Source: Variovorax boronicumulans (GTDB lineage Bacteria > Pseudomonadota > Gammaproteobacteria > Burkholderiales > Burkholderiaceae_C). From it: a stretch of 64,000 nucleotides of DNA. Below are positions 34,825 to 43,787 of the stretch, one piece after another (position 1 is the first letter of the stretch; the number at the start of each line of letters is the position of its first letter). The position numbers were made by a program, and so were the translations under genes. The notes beneath the pieces were generated by a model, which did no database searches, was not told where the DNA came from, and worked only from the letters and a program-made list of their open reading frames with translations. The stretch spans positions 186,001 to 250,000 of the forward strand of contig NZ_VEDO01000005.1 of assembly GCF_007677875.1 (NCBI RefSeq). The letters run 5' to 3'.

Positions 34825-36054
34825 ATGAACGACATGACGGATGCGGCGTTCGCCGCACGGGCCGGTGCATCCTCCGCCCCCCTGCAGATGCTGCCGGACG
34901 ACGGCCTGCAGGGCACGCTGGTGGGCCGGGTCTGGGCGCCCCAGGGCCCGGTGGCCGGCCCGGCCGTGGTGGCCTTGCGGCCGGACGGTGTGTTCGACCT
35001 CAGCGCGCAGTACCCCACCATGAGCACGCTGCTGGACACGGCCGCCCCCGCGCAGGCCGTGGCCGCCACGGCGGGACAGTACCTGTGCAGCGTGGAAGAC
35101 CTGCTCGCCAACAGCCAACCGGGCGCGCGCGACGCCACGCGCCCCTGGCTGCTGGCCCCCTGCGACCTGCAGGTGGTCAAGGCCGCTGGCGTGACCTTCG
35201 CATCCAGCCTGATCGAACGCGTGATCGAGGAGCAGGCACGCGGCGACGCCACGCGCGCCCAGGGCCTGCGCGCTCAGGTGACGGGGCTCATCGGCGAGAA
35301 CCTGGCTGCCATCCGCCCTGGCTCGTCCGATGCCATGGCGCTCAAGGCGCTGCTGCAGGAAAAGGGACTGTGGTCGCAGTACCTGGAGGTCGGTATCGGC
35401 CCCGACGCCGAGGTGTTCACCAAGGCGCCCGTGCTGGCCTCGGTGGGCTGCGGCGACGACATCGGCATCCGCGCCGATTCGGCCTGGAACAACCCCGAGC
35501 CCGAGGTCGTGCTGGCCGTCAACAGCCGCGGCGAGATCGTCGGCGCCACGCTGGGCAACGACGTGAACCTGCGCGACATCGAGGGCCGCAGCGCGCTGCT
35601 GCTGGGCAAGGCCAAGGACAACAACGCCTCCTGCGCTCTGGGCCCGTTCATCCGCCTGTTCGATGCGGGCTTCGGCCTGGAGCAGGTGCGCAGCGAGACC
35701 GTGCACCTGCGCGTGGCCGGAGCCGACGGCTTCGAGCTGCGCGGCATCAACACCATGGTCAGCATCAGCCGCGACCCGGCCGACGTGGTGGCGCAGACGC
35801 TGGCCGCGCACCAGTACCCCGACGGCTTCATGCTGTTCCTCGGAACCCTGTTCGCGCCCATCGAGGACCGCGACGAGCCCGGCAGCGGCTTCACCCACAA
35901 GCTCGGCGACCTGGTCTCGATCCAGAGCGCCTGGCTGGGCGGCCTGCACAACCGTGTCACGCACAGCGAAGCCGCGGCGCCCTGGCGCTACGGCCTGCGG
36001 GCCTTCATGGGCAACCTCGCGCAGCGCGGGTTGCTGCAGGGCACGGCACTCTGA
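34825..36054 (+). CDS. FAH-family 2-keto-3-deoxypentonate dehydratase (XylX-like)
   Basis: Fumarylacetoacetate-hydrolase-fold protein of 409 residues. Metal-ligand pattern in NNPEPEVVLAVNSRGEIVGATLGNDVNLRDIEGRSALLLGKAKDNNASCALGP. The N-terminal half carries FAH-family lead-in blocks (VVKAAGVTFASSLIERVIEEQARGD). Caulobacter XylX, a similar-sized FAH protein, dehydrates 2-keto-3-deoxyxylonate to 2-oxoglutarate semialdehyde; position after a XylD-like gene supports the same job. A beta-diketone hydrolase is the main alternative. The start is fixed by AAGGA 9 bp upstream of ATG 34825. Confidence 0.85.
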   Translation: MNDMTDAAFAARAGASSAPLQMLPDDGLQGTLVGRVWAPQGPVAGPAVVALRPDGVFDLSAQYPTMSTLLDTAAPAQAVAATAGQYLCSVEDLLANSQPGARDATRPWLLAPCDLQVVKAAGVTFASSLIERVIEEQARGDATRAQGLRAQVTGLIGENLAAIRPGSSDAMALKALLQEKGLWSQYLEVGIGPDAEVFTKAPVLASVGCGDDIGIRADSAWNNPEPEVVLAVNSRGEIVGATLGNDVNLRDIEGRSALLLGKAKDNNASCALGPFIRLFDAGFGLEQVRSETVHLRVAGADGFELRGINTMVSISRDPADVVAQTLAAHQYPDGFMLFLGTLFAPIEDRDEPGSGFTHKLGDLVSIQSAWLGGLHNRVTHSEAAAPWRYGLRAFMGNLAQRGLLQGTAL

Positions 36055-36062
36055 ACCCGGCG

Positions 36063-36650
36063 ATGACAAAACAAGAACGGAGACGCACCGTGCTGGACAC
36101 CCTGATCGACCGCAGCTGCCGGTGCATCAACCTGCTCATCGCACTGGCACTGGCCGTGATGGTGCTCATGGTCTTCGGCAACGTGGTGCTGCGCTACGCC
36201 TTTAATTCCGGCATCGCCATCAGCGAGGAGGTGTCGCGCTGGCTGTTCGTGTGGATCACGTTCCTGGGCGCCATCGTCGCGGTGCGCGAACGCGGCCACC
36301 TGGGCACGGACTTCCTGCTGGCCCGGCTGCCGCCCATGGGCCAGCGCGTGTGCCTGTCGATCAGCTACGGGCTGATGCTGTGGTGCACCTGGCTGCTGTT
36401 CAACGGCGCACTGCAGCAGACGCGCATCAACATGGACGTGACGGCGCCGGTCACGGGCGCGTCCACCGCCATCTTCTATGCGAGTGGCGTGGTCTTCGCC
36501 GCGGGTGCCGGCCTCCTGCTGGCGCTGGACGCGTTGCGCATCGTCACGGGCCGCATGCCCGACAGCGAGCTGGTGCGCATCTCCGAATCCGAGGAACTGG
36601 CGGCCGTGGCCACGAACCTGCCGCATGGCGAGGCCAAGCCGCGCGCCTGA
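36063..36650 (+). CDS. dctQ: TRAP transporter small permease (DctQ)
   Basis: Inner-membrane protein of 195 residues with four membrane segments. DctQ marks: MVFGNVVLRYAFNSGIAISEEVSRWLFVWITFLGA and VRERGHLGTDFLL. It bridges DctP and DctM. It starts 8 bp after the FAH-family gene. Confidence 0.92.
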   Translation: MTKQERRRTVLDTLIDRSCRCINLLIALALAVMVLMVFGNVVLRYAFNSGIAISEEVSRWLFVWITFLGAIVAVRERGHLGTDFLLARLPPMGQRVCLSISYGLMLWCTWLLFNGALQQTRINMDVTAPVTGASTAIFYASGVVFAAGAGLLLALDALRIVTGRMPDSELVRISESEELAAVATNLPHGEAKPRA

Positions 36651-36694
36651 GCCGGTGCGCGCCGCCACCTTGCCCTGACCTGGAATTTCTTCCC

Positions 36695-37975
36695 ATGACC
36701 GTTTTCATCTTCCTCGGATCGCTGCTGGCCGCCATGGCCGTGGGCGTGCCGATCGCCTATGCGCTGCTGGTCTCGGGCGTCGCGCTGATGTGGCACCTGG
36801 ACCTGTTCGATGCGCAGATCCTGGCGCAGAACGTCATCAACGGCGCCGACAGCTTCCCGCTGCTGGCTGTGCCCTTCTTCATGCTGGCCGGCGAGATCAT
36901 GAACGTGGGCGGTCTGTCGCGCCGCATCGTGAACCTCGCGCTCACGCTGGTCGGGCACAAGCGCGGCGGGCTGGGCTTCGTGGCCATCCTCGCGGCCTGC
37001 ATGCTGGCGGCCCTGTCGGGCTCGGCCGTGGCCGACACCGCGGCGCTGGCCGCGCTGCTGCTGCCCATGATGGTCAAGGCCGGCCACGACAAGGCCCGCG
37101 CCGGCGGGCTGATCGCCTCGGCCGGCATCATCGCGCCGGTGATCCCGCCGTCCATCGGCTTCGTGGTGTTCGGCGTGGCGGCCAATGTGTCCATCAGCAA
37201 GCTGTTCCTCGCGGGCATCGTGCCGGGCCTGCTGATGGGGCTGGCCATCGCGATCACCTGGTACTGGGTGTCGCAGCGCGAGCACGTCAGCCCGCCGCCC
37301 AAGGCCACCACAGCCGAGAAGCTGAAGGCGCTCAAGGAGTCGACCTGGGCGCTGTTCCTGCCCGTCATCGTGATCGTCGGTCTGAAGATGGGCGTGTTCA
37401 CACCCACCGAGGCAGCGGCCGTGGCAGCGGTCTACGCCCTGCTGGTGGCCACGCTGGTCTACCGCGAACTGCACTGGCGCCAGCTCACCGAGGTGTTCAT
37501 CAGCGCTGCCAGGACCACGGCCGTGATCATGTTCCTGGTGGCCGCGGCCATGGTCAGCGCCTGGCTCATCACTGTGGCCGACATCCCGCGCGACCTCGTG
37601 GCCCTGCTCAAGCCGCTCATGGAGCACCCCACGCTGCTGCTGCTGGCCATCATGTTCCTCGTGATGGCGGTGGGCACGGCGATGGACATGACGCCCACCA
37701 TCCTGATCCTCACGCCGGTGCTGATGCCGGTCATCAAGGCCGCGGGCATCGATCCGGTCTATTTCGGTGTGCTGTTCATCATGAACAACGCCATCGGCCT
37801 GATCACGCCGCCGGTGGGCACGGTGCTCAACGTGGTGGCCGGCGTGGGCCGGATGCGCATGGACGAGGTCACGCGCGGTGTGGTGCCGTTCATGGCGGCC
37901 CAGTTCGCGATGATGTTCCTGATGGTGCTGTTCCCATCCATCGTGCTGGTGCCGATGCGCTGGTTCATCGGCTGA
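36695..37975 (+). CDS. dctM: TRAP transporter large permease (DctM)
   Basis: Transport channel subunit, 426 residues, with about twelve hydrophobic segments, driven by an ion gradient. DctM blocks: FPLLAVPFFMLAGEIMN, SGSAVADTAALAALLLPMM, AGIIAPVIPPSIGFVVFG, MDMTPTILILTPVLMPV, NNAIGLITPPVGTVLNV. It is the last gene of the lysR-divergent operon before the type II secretion genes. Confidence 0.95.
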   Translation: MTVFIFLGSLLAAMAVGVPIAYALLVSGVALMWHLDLFDAQILAQNVINGADSFPLLAVPFFMLAGEIMNVGGLSRRIVNLALTLVGHKRGGLGFVAILAACMLAALSGSAVADTAALAALLLPMMVKAGHDKARAGGLIASAGIIAPVIPPSIGFVVFGVAANVSISKLFLAGIVPGLLMGLAIAITWYWVSQREHVSPPPKATTAEKLKALKESTWALFLPVIVIVGLKMGVFTPTEAAAVAAVYALLVATLVYRELHWRQLTEVFISAARTTAVIMFLVAAAMVSAWLITVADIPRDLVALLKPLMEHPTLLLLAIMFLVMAVGTAMDMTPTILILTPVLMPVIKAAGIDPVYFGVLFIMNNAIGLITPPVGTVLNVVAGVGRMRMDEVTRGVVPFMAAQFAMMFLMVLFPSIVLVPMRWFIG

Positions 37976-38018
37976 GACGCACGCCGCGAGGGCCGCCAGT
38001 GCCGGACCGCAACGCACC

Positions 38019-39749
38019 ATGGACGCGATGACCCTGCAGGGGGGCGCATCGCCCGCCGTCGCGCTGCCTGCCGACGGCGGCCGGCCGCGCATCGGCGCGC
38101 TGCTCGTGCAGGCCGGCCGCTTCACCGCGCGCGACCTGGAGCGCGCGCTGGCGGCGCAGCAGGAGCTCGGCGGGCTGATCGGCCGCGTGCTGCTGCGCCT
38201 GGGCCTGGTGTCCGAGGCGGACCTGGTGCAGGCGCTGTCGGAGCAGCTTGGGCTGGCGCTGGTGCGGGCCGGCGACTTTCCGGCCTTCCCGCCCGAGGTC
38301 GAGGGTCTCAATCCGCAGTTCCTGCTCCACAACGCCATCTGCCCGCTGCGGGTGGAGAACGGCGAACTGCATGTGGCCATGGCCGTGCCGCAGGATGCCT
38401 TCCTGGTCCAGGCGCTGTCCCTGGCAAGCGCCATGCCGGTGCGGCCCTGCCTGGCCCTGGAGGCGGACATCGAGAAGGCGCTGGCCGAGCCGGCCCCGGG
38501 CGAAGCGCCCGCGGACGGCATGGACGACGGTCCGGACGGCGCCGAGTTCGTCGAGCATCTCAAAGACCTGGCGAGCGAGGCGCCGGTGATCCGGCTCGTC
38601 AACACCATCATCGGCCGCGTGACCGAGCTGCGCGCGTCCGACATCCACCTGGAGCCCTTCGACGACGGCCTGCACGTGCGCTACCGCGTCGACGGCGTGA
38701 TCCACCTGGGCGAACAGGTGCCGCCGCGGCTGGCCGCCGCCGTGGGCTCGCGCGTGAAGCTGCTGGCCCACCTGGACATCGCCGAGCGCCGGCTGCCGCA
38801 GGACGGCCGGATCCGCACACGCGTGAAGGGCCGCGAACTGGACCTGCGCGTGTCCACCGTGCCCACCGTGCACGGCGAAAGTGTGGTCATGCGCGTGCTG
38901 GACCGGGCCGACGTTCGGCTCGACCTGCAGCGCATGGGCTTTGCGCCCGACACGCTGGCGCGCCTGCAGCAGTTGCTGGAGCGGCCGCACGGCATCCTCC
39001 TGGTGACCGGGCCGACCGGCTCGGGCAAGACCACCACGCTCTATGCGGCGCTGTGCCGGATCGACGCGGGCGCGCACAAGATCATCACGGTCGAGGATCC
39101 GGTCGAGTACCAGCTCGAGGGCATCAACCAGATCCAGGTGCACCCGCAGATCAAGCTGTCCTTCGCCAGCGCGCTGCGCGCGATCCTGCGGCAGGACCCG
39201 GACATCATCATGATCGGCGAGATGCGCGATGGCGAGACCGCGCAGATCGCCATGCAGGCGGCGCTGACCGGGCACCTGGTGCTCTCCACGCTGCACACCA
39301 ACACGGCTGCGGGCGCCGTCGTGCGGCTCAAGGACATGGGGGTCGAGGGCTTTCTGATCACCTCGGCTGTCAACGGCGTGCTGTCGCAGCGCCTGGTGCG
39401 CACGCTCTGCGAGGCCTGCAGGCAGGCCTACGAGCCGGGCGATGCCGTGCGCCACAGCACGGGGCTGGCCCAGCTCGGCGGTGCGTTGCAGCCGGTCTAC
39501 CGCGCGGTGGGCTGCGCACAGTGCCGTGGCTCGGGCTACCGCGGGCGAACGGGCATCCATGAGTTGCTGGTGCTGGACGAGCCCATGCGCGCGGCCATCC
39601 TCGCAGGCGACGACGGCAATGCGCTGCACGCGCTGGCGCGCCGCCACGGCATGCGCACGCTGTACGAGGACGGGCTGCGCAAGGTCGCGGCCGGCCTGAC
39701 CTCGCTCGACGAACTCGCCCGTGTGGTGCAGGACCAGGGCGATGCCTGA
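38019..39749 (+). CDS. gspE: Type II secretion ATPase GspE
   Basis: Cytoplasmic ATPase of the type II secretion system, 576 residues. N1E domain with LVQAGRFTARDLERALAAQ. Walker A GPTGSGKTTTLY, Asp box, Walker B DIIMIGEMRDGETA, His boxes, and a four-Cys zinc knuckle CEAC...CAQC. Start at 38019 or 38028. It overlaps gspF by 8 bp and begins 43 bp after dctM. Confidence 0.94.
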   Translation: MDAMTLQGGASPAVALPADGGRPRIGALLVQAGRFTARDLERALAAQQELGGLIGRVLLRLGLVSEADLVQALSEQLGLALVRAGDFPAFPPEVEGLNPQFLLHNAICPLRVENGELHVAMAVPQDAFLVQALSLASAMPVRPCLALEADIEKALAEPAPGEAPADGMDDGPDGAEFVEHLKDLASEAPVIRLVNTIIGRVTELRASDIHLEPFDDGLHVRYRVDGVIHLGEQVPPRLAAAVGSRVKLLAHLDIAERRLPQDGRIRTRVKGRELDLRVSTVPTVHGESVVMRVLDRADVRLDLQRMGFAPDTLARLQQLLERPHGILLVTGPTGSGKTTTLYAALCRIDAGAHKIITVEDPVEYQLEGINQIQVHPQIKLSFASALRAILRQDPDIIMIGEMRDGETAQIAMQAALTGHLVLSTLHTNTAAGAVVRLKDMGVEGFLITSAVNGVLSQRLVRTLCEACRQAYEPGDAVRHSTGLAQLGGALQPVYRAVGCAQCRGSGYRGRTGIHELLVLDEPMRAAILAGDDGNALHALARRHGMRTLYEDGLRKVAAGLTSLDELARVVQDQGDA

Positions 39750-40971
39750 GTTCGCCTGGCGGGCCGTTTCCGCGTCCGGCGCCGTGGTGCAGGGCCGGGC
39801 CAGCGCTGCGACGCCGGCCGGGGTGCTGCGCCAGTTGCAGCAGCAGGGCCTGACCCCGCTGGCCATCGACGACGGCAGCGCCGCGCCCGCCGCCGCGCCC
39901 GCCGCCGTCCAACGCGGCGCGCGCGCGGCGAAGGGTCCCGTGCGGGCCGCGGACGTGCTGGCGCTGACCACCGAGCTGACCACCATGCTGCGGGCCGGCC
40001 TCGCCCTCGACAAGGCCTTGCGCCTGCTGGTCGACATGCACCCCAAGCCCAGCGTGGCCGCGCTGCTGCAGCAGGTGAGCGAGGCCGTGAAGGGCGGGGC
40101 GCCGCTGAGCCGGGCGCTGGCGCAGCATCCGCGCCAGTTCGGCGACTTCCACGTGAGCATGGTTCGCTCGGGCGAGGCGAGCGGCCAGATGGCCGCCGTG
40201 CTCGAACGCCTGGTCGCGCACATGGAGCGGCAGCGCGCGCTGCGCGACAGCGTGGTCTCCGCCACCCTCTATCCCGCCATCCTGCTGGTGGTGGCCTTGC
40301 TGTCGGTGGTGGGCATGCTGGGCTTCGTCGTGCCGCAGTTCGAGCAGCTGTTCGCCGAGATGGGCGACGCCCTGCCGCTGCCGACCCGCGCCATCCTGCA
40401 GCTGTCCCAGCTGTTCACCGGCCACGGCCTGCTGCTGGGCATTGCGGTGGTCGCGGGCGGGTGGGCCGGACTGCGCTGGCTGCGCTCCGCCGCAGGCGCC
40501 GCTTGGTGGCGCCGGGCGCTGCTGCGCCTGCCGCTGGTGGGCCCGCTGGCCCTGCGCTATGAGACGACATTGTTCGCGCGCGCGCTGGGCACGCTGATGA
40601 CCAACGGCGTGCCGCTGCTGGCCGCACTGCAGGTGGCGACGCAGACCGTGGGCAACCCCGTGCTGCGCCAGGCCCTGGAAGGCCTGCCGGCCCTCGTCAA
40701 GCAAGGCAGCCGTCTGGCTGGCGCGGCCGAGAGCACGGGCGTCTTCGCCCCGCTGGCGATCAACCTGATCCGCGTCGGCGAGGAAACCGGCCGCGTGGGG
40801 CCCATCCTGCTGGAACTGGCCGCGGTGCTGGACCGCGAGGTCGAGACCGGCATCAAGCGGCTGCTGACGCTGGTCGAGCCGGTGCTGATCCTGCTGCTGG
40901 GCGTGCTGATCGCCGCCATCATCGTTTCCATCCTCCTCGGGATTCTTTCCGTCAATGACCTTGCTCTCTGA
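39742..40971 (+). CDS. gspF: Type II secretion inner-membrane protein GspF
   Basis: Platform protein of 409 residues with two T2SSF repeats and three membrane segments (about 175-195, 225-245, 375-400). Conserved: LTTELTTMLRAGLALDKAL, MVRSGEASGQMAAVLERL and MVRSGE-like IRVGEETGRVGPIL. ATG 39742 overlaps gspE, and its end overlaps gspG by 17 bp. Confidence 0.94.
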   Translation: MPEFAWRAVSASGAVVQGRASAATPAGVLRQLQQQGLTPLAIDDGSAAPAAAPAAVQRGARAAKGPVRAADVLALTTELTTMLRAGLALDKALRLLVDMHPKPSVAALLQQVSEAVKGGAPLSRALAQHPRQFGDFHVSMVRSGEASGQMAAVLERLVAHMERQRALRDSVVSATLYPAILLVVALLSVVGMLGFVVPQFEQLFAEMGDALPLPTRAILQLSQLFTGHGLLLGIAVVAGGWAGLRWLRSAAGAAWWRRALLRLPLVGPLALRYETTLFARALGTLMTNGVPLLAALQVATQTVGNPVLRQALEGLPALVKQGSRLAGAAESTGVFAPLAINLIRVGEETGRVGPILLELAAVLDREVETGIKRLLTLVEPVLILLLGVLIAAIIVSILLGILSVNDLAL

Positions 40972-41410
40972 ACCCCGCCGTGCCCGTGCGTCCCTCCGTG
41001 CCGGAGGGAGCCACCGTGGCTTCACCCTGATCGAACTCATGGTCGTGCTGGCCATCCTCGTGCTGCTGGCCGGCCTGGTCGGCCCGCGCGTGCTGAACCA
41101 GCTGGGCGGCGCCAAGGCCAAGACGGCCGCCGTGCAGATCGCCGACCTGGACAAGTCGCTCGAGCTCTTCAAGCTCGACGTGGGCCGCTACCCGACCACC
41201 GAGGAAGGCCTGCAGGCCCTGGTGGCACGCCCCGGCGCACTGGCGGGCTGGGCCGGCCCCTACCTCAAGGGTGCCGGCGTGCCGGCCGATCCCTGGGGCC
41301 ACGCGTACCGCTACAGCGCGGCGAACGGCGCCATCGAGATCCTGTCGCTGGGCGCCGACGGCGCGCCGGGCGGGGAGGGCGAGGCGGCGGACATCCGCAA
41401 CCTGCCTTGA
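40955..41410 (+). CDS. gspG: Major pseudopilin GspG
   Basis: Pseudopilin of 151 residues with an unusually long 22-residue leader before the prepilin cleavage site RG/FTLIELMVV. Family blocks: LDVGRYPTTEEGLQALV, GAGVPADPWGHAYRY and SLGADGAPGGEGEAADI, the last forming the calcium site. Needs a prepilin peptidase, not encoded here. Confidence 0.95.
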   Translation: MTLLSEPRRARASLRAGGSHRGFTLIELMVVLAILVLLAGLVGPRVLNQLGGAKAKTAAVQIADLDKSLELFKLDVGRYPTTEEGLQALVARPGALAGWAGPYLKGAGVPADPWGHAYRYSAANGAIEILSLGADGAPGGEGEAADIRNLP

Positions 41411-41411
41411 G

Positions 41412-41894
41412 ATGTGCCGCCGCTCTCGGCCCCATCTGCGCTTGCGCACCATGCGCGGCTTCACGCTGGTGGAACTGCTCGTGGTGCTTGCCATCGTGGC
41501 GCTGCTGGCGGGCCTGATGCCGATCGCGTTCGACCGGCTGCGCGAGGGCGCGGAGTACCGCGACACCGTGCGCGCCATGGCCGGCGAGCTGCGCTCGGCA
41601 CGCCACCGGGCCATGGCCCAGGGGCGGGCACTGAGCTTCGTCGTCGACCTCGACAGGGCGGGCTTCGGGCTCAGCGACGCGCGCGCCTTGCGGCCGCTGC
41701 CCCGGTCGCTGCGCGTGCGTGCAGTCGTCGCCGGCACTGAGGTCCAGGGATCGGGCCGGGCCGCCATCCGCTTCCTGCCGGGCGGCGGCGCCACGGGCGG
41801 CAGCATCGAACTGGTCCGCGCCTCCGGCGCCGGAACGCGGCTGCGCGTGGACTGGCTAACGGGCCGGGTGAGCCACGAAGGGCTGGCGCCATGA
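41412..41894 (+). CDS. gspH: Minor pseudopilin GspH
   Basis: Pseudopilin of 160 residues with cleavage site MRG/FTLVELLVVLA after a basic leader (start 41412, or ATG 41451 for a 2-residue leader). A GspH-type middle (AMAGELRSARHRAMAQGRALSFVVDLD) and C-terminal beta strands follow. Starts 1 bp after the gspG stop; overlaps gspI by 4 bp. Confidence 0.9.
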   Translation: MCRRSRPHLRLRTMRGFTLVELLVVLAIVALLAGLMPIAFDRLREGAEYRDTVRAMAGELRSARHRAMAQGRALSFVVDLDRAGFGLSDARALRPLPRSLRVRAVVAGTEVQGSGRAAIRFLPGGGATGGSIELVRASGAGTRLRVDWLTGRVSHEGLAP

Positions 41895-42292
41895 CGCGAC
41901 GCCATACTGCGGGCTTCACGCTGCTGGAGCTGCTGGTCGCGATCGCAGTGATGGGCATGTCCCTGGGTCTGCTGTACCGCGCCAGCGGCGGCGCCGTGCG
42001 CAACGTCGGTGCCATCGAACACCTGCAGCAGGCCATGCTCGTGGCCCAATCGCTGCGCGCGTTGCACGAGGACGTGCCGCAGCATGGCTGGAACGCGACG
42101 GGCCGCTCGGCGGGCCACGACTGGCAGGTGCGCAGCGCACCCTACGACGCCGGGGCGGCGGACGTCGGCCAGGTGCCCCTGCACGAGGTGCAGATCGTGG
42201 TGCGCTGGGACGATGCGGGCCAGGCCCGTGCCTTCGAACTCTGGACCCTGCTGCCGCAGCAGCGCGCTGCCGCAGCGGAGGCCGCACCATGA
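41891..42292 (+). CDS. gspI: Minor pseudopilin GspI
   Basis: Pseudopilin of 133 residues: leader MTRRHTAG/FTLLELLVAIAVMGMSLGLLY. Tip-complex subunit with GspJ and GspK. Joined to gspH and gspJ by 4-bp overlaps. Shorter contact region than E. coli GspI is compensated by a divergent C-terminus. Confidence 0.88.
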   Translation: MTRRHTAGFTLLELLVAIAVMGMSLGLLYRASGGAVRNVGAIEHLQQAMLVAQSLRALHEDVPQHGWNATGRSAGHDWQVRSAPYDAGAADVGQVPLHEVQIVVRWDDAGQARAFELWTLLPQQRAAAAEAAP

Positions 42293-42933
42293 GGGCTGCC
42301 GATGGCGCGCGCGGCTTCACCTTGCTGGAACTGCTGGTGGTGATGGCGCTGCTGTCGCTCGTGATGCTGGGCATGGGATCGGCCCTGCGCGGCACGGCGC
42401 GCGTGGAGCAGGGCGTGGACGCCCGGCTGGCTCGCGCCGACGCCATGCGCGTCACGGCGGAGTTCCTGCGCACCGTGCTGTCGCGCGTGTCGGCGCGCCA
42501 GGGCGCGCCCTCCGAAGCGCGGCCCGACGCGCATGCCTTCGCCGGCAGTGCCGACAGCCTCTGGTGGCTGGGCGTGATGCCGGCGCGCCATGGTGCGGGC
42601 GGCCTGCACCACTTCCGCCTGGGCATCGAGCCGGCCGGCCTCGTGTTGCGCTACCAGGCCTGGCGCGGCGAGGCCCTGCCGGATTGGGACGGTGCCGAGT
42701 CGCAGCTGCTGCTGGCCGGTGCCACGCGCTTGGCGCTGCGCTTCGAGGACGACCGGCACATGCCGTCGCGCTGGGTGGACGATTGGGCCGCGCTCGAGGC
42801 GCTGCCGCGGCGCGTGTCGCTGGCGGTGGGCACGCCCTCGGAGGCCTGGCCGGCCATCGTGGTGCAGATGCGCCTTTTGCCGGGCACCGATTCCACGCTC
42901 GCCGGCGAACAGTCCTACGGCGGAGGGCGCTGA
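42289..42933 (+). CDS. gspJ: Minor pseudopilin GspJ
   Basis: Pseudopilin of 214 residues with cleavage site ARG/FTLLELLVVMALLSLVMLG. The GspJ-like globular part includes HHFRLGIEPAGLVLRYQAW and LALRFEDD. Stop and gspK start share one base (TGATG). Confidence 0.9.
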   Translation: MRAADGARGFTLLELLVVMALLSLVMLGMGSALRGTARVEQGVDARLARADAMRVTAEFLRTVLSRVSARQGAPSEARPDAHAFAGSADSLWWLGVMPARHGAGGLHHFRLGIEPAGLVLRYQAWRGEALPDWDGAESQLLLAGATRLALRFEDDRHMPSRWVDDWAALEALPRRVSLAVGTPSEAWPAIVVQMRLLPGTDSTLAGEQSYGGGR

Positions 42934-43784
42934 TGCGCCGCACCCACGGCTTTCGTACGCAGGGCATGGTGCTCGTGGCCGTGCTGTGGATCGTGGCGGC
43001 CCTCGCGCTGGTCGTGGTCGGCCTCGTGCACAACGTGCGCCAGGAAGCCCGCGTGCTGTCGACCCAGCGTGCGCTGGCCGTGGCCGGCGGCGTCGGCGAC
43101 GCGGCCGTGCAACTCGCGCTGCGGCAACTGGCGGTGCTGGAGGCGCCGCCCACGCGCATGCTGACCTGGCCACTGTCCTACCGGCACACGCCGGTGGCGG
43201 TGCGCGTGATGCCGCTCAACGGCCTCATCGACCTGAACGCTGCCGGTGCGCCGCTGCTCGCTGCCCTGTACGAGGTGGCAGGTGGCCTGCCACGGAACGA
43301 AGCGCTGAGCCTGGCGGCGCGCACACTGGCCTGGCGCGCAGGGTCGGCCAGTGTCCGCCCCGAGCGCTTCGAAGCTGTGGAAGACCTGCTGCGCGTGCCG
43401 GGCGTCGACCTGGAACTCTATGCGCGGCTGGCCCCCCTGGTGGCGGCAGACAACGGCGGCAGCAGCGGCGGCGTGAACGCGCTGGCCGCGCCGCTGGAGG
43501 TGCTGCAGGTGCTGGCCGGCGGCCGCACGCGCGTTGCCGCCCGGATCGCCGCCGCGCGCGACGCAGGCGATGCCGGCATCGACACCACGGACCTGCCGGC
43601 TGCCTTCCTGGAGAGCGGCGCGGTCCAGCGCTACCGGATCGACGCCAGCGTGCCGCTGCCCGACGGCCGCTGGCTGCATGTCGCGCACCACGTGCACCTG
43701 GGCACCGAGCCCCAGGCCCGCCTTCCCTGGCGCACCTTCCACACGGAGCATTGGGTGGTGCCTGCGCAAGCCCCGCTGTCCTGA
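42933..43784 (+). CDS. gspK: Minor pseudopilin GspK
   Basis: Largest minor pseudopilin, 283 residues, capping the pseudopilus tip. Leader ends QG/MVLVAVLWIVAALALVVVG, lacking Glu+5 as in other GspK. LIDLNAAGAPLLAALYEVAGG and VEDLLRVPGVDLELYARLAPLV are the helical-domain blocks. Confidence 0.92.
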   Translation: MRRTHGFRTQGMVLVAVLWIVAALALVVVGLVHNVRQEARVLSTQRALAVAGGVGDAAVQLALRQLAVLEAPPTRMLTWPLSYRHTPVAVRVMPLNGLIDLNAAGAPLLAALYEVAGGLPRNEALSLAARTLAWRAGSASVRPERFEAVEDLLRVPGVDLELYARLAPLVAADNGGSSGGVNALAAPLEVLQVLAGGRTRVAARIAAARDAGDAGIDTTDLPAAFLESGAVQRYRIDASVPLPDGRWLHVAHHVHLGTEPQARLPWRTFHTEHWVVPAQAPLS

Positions 43785-43787
43785 ACC

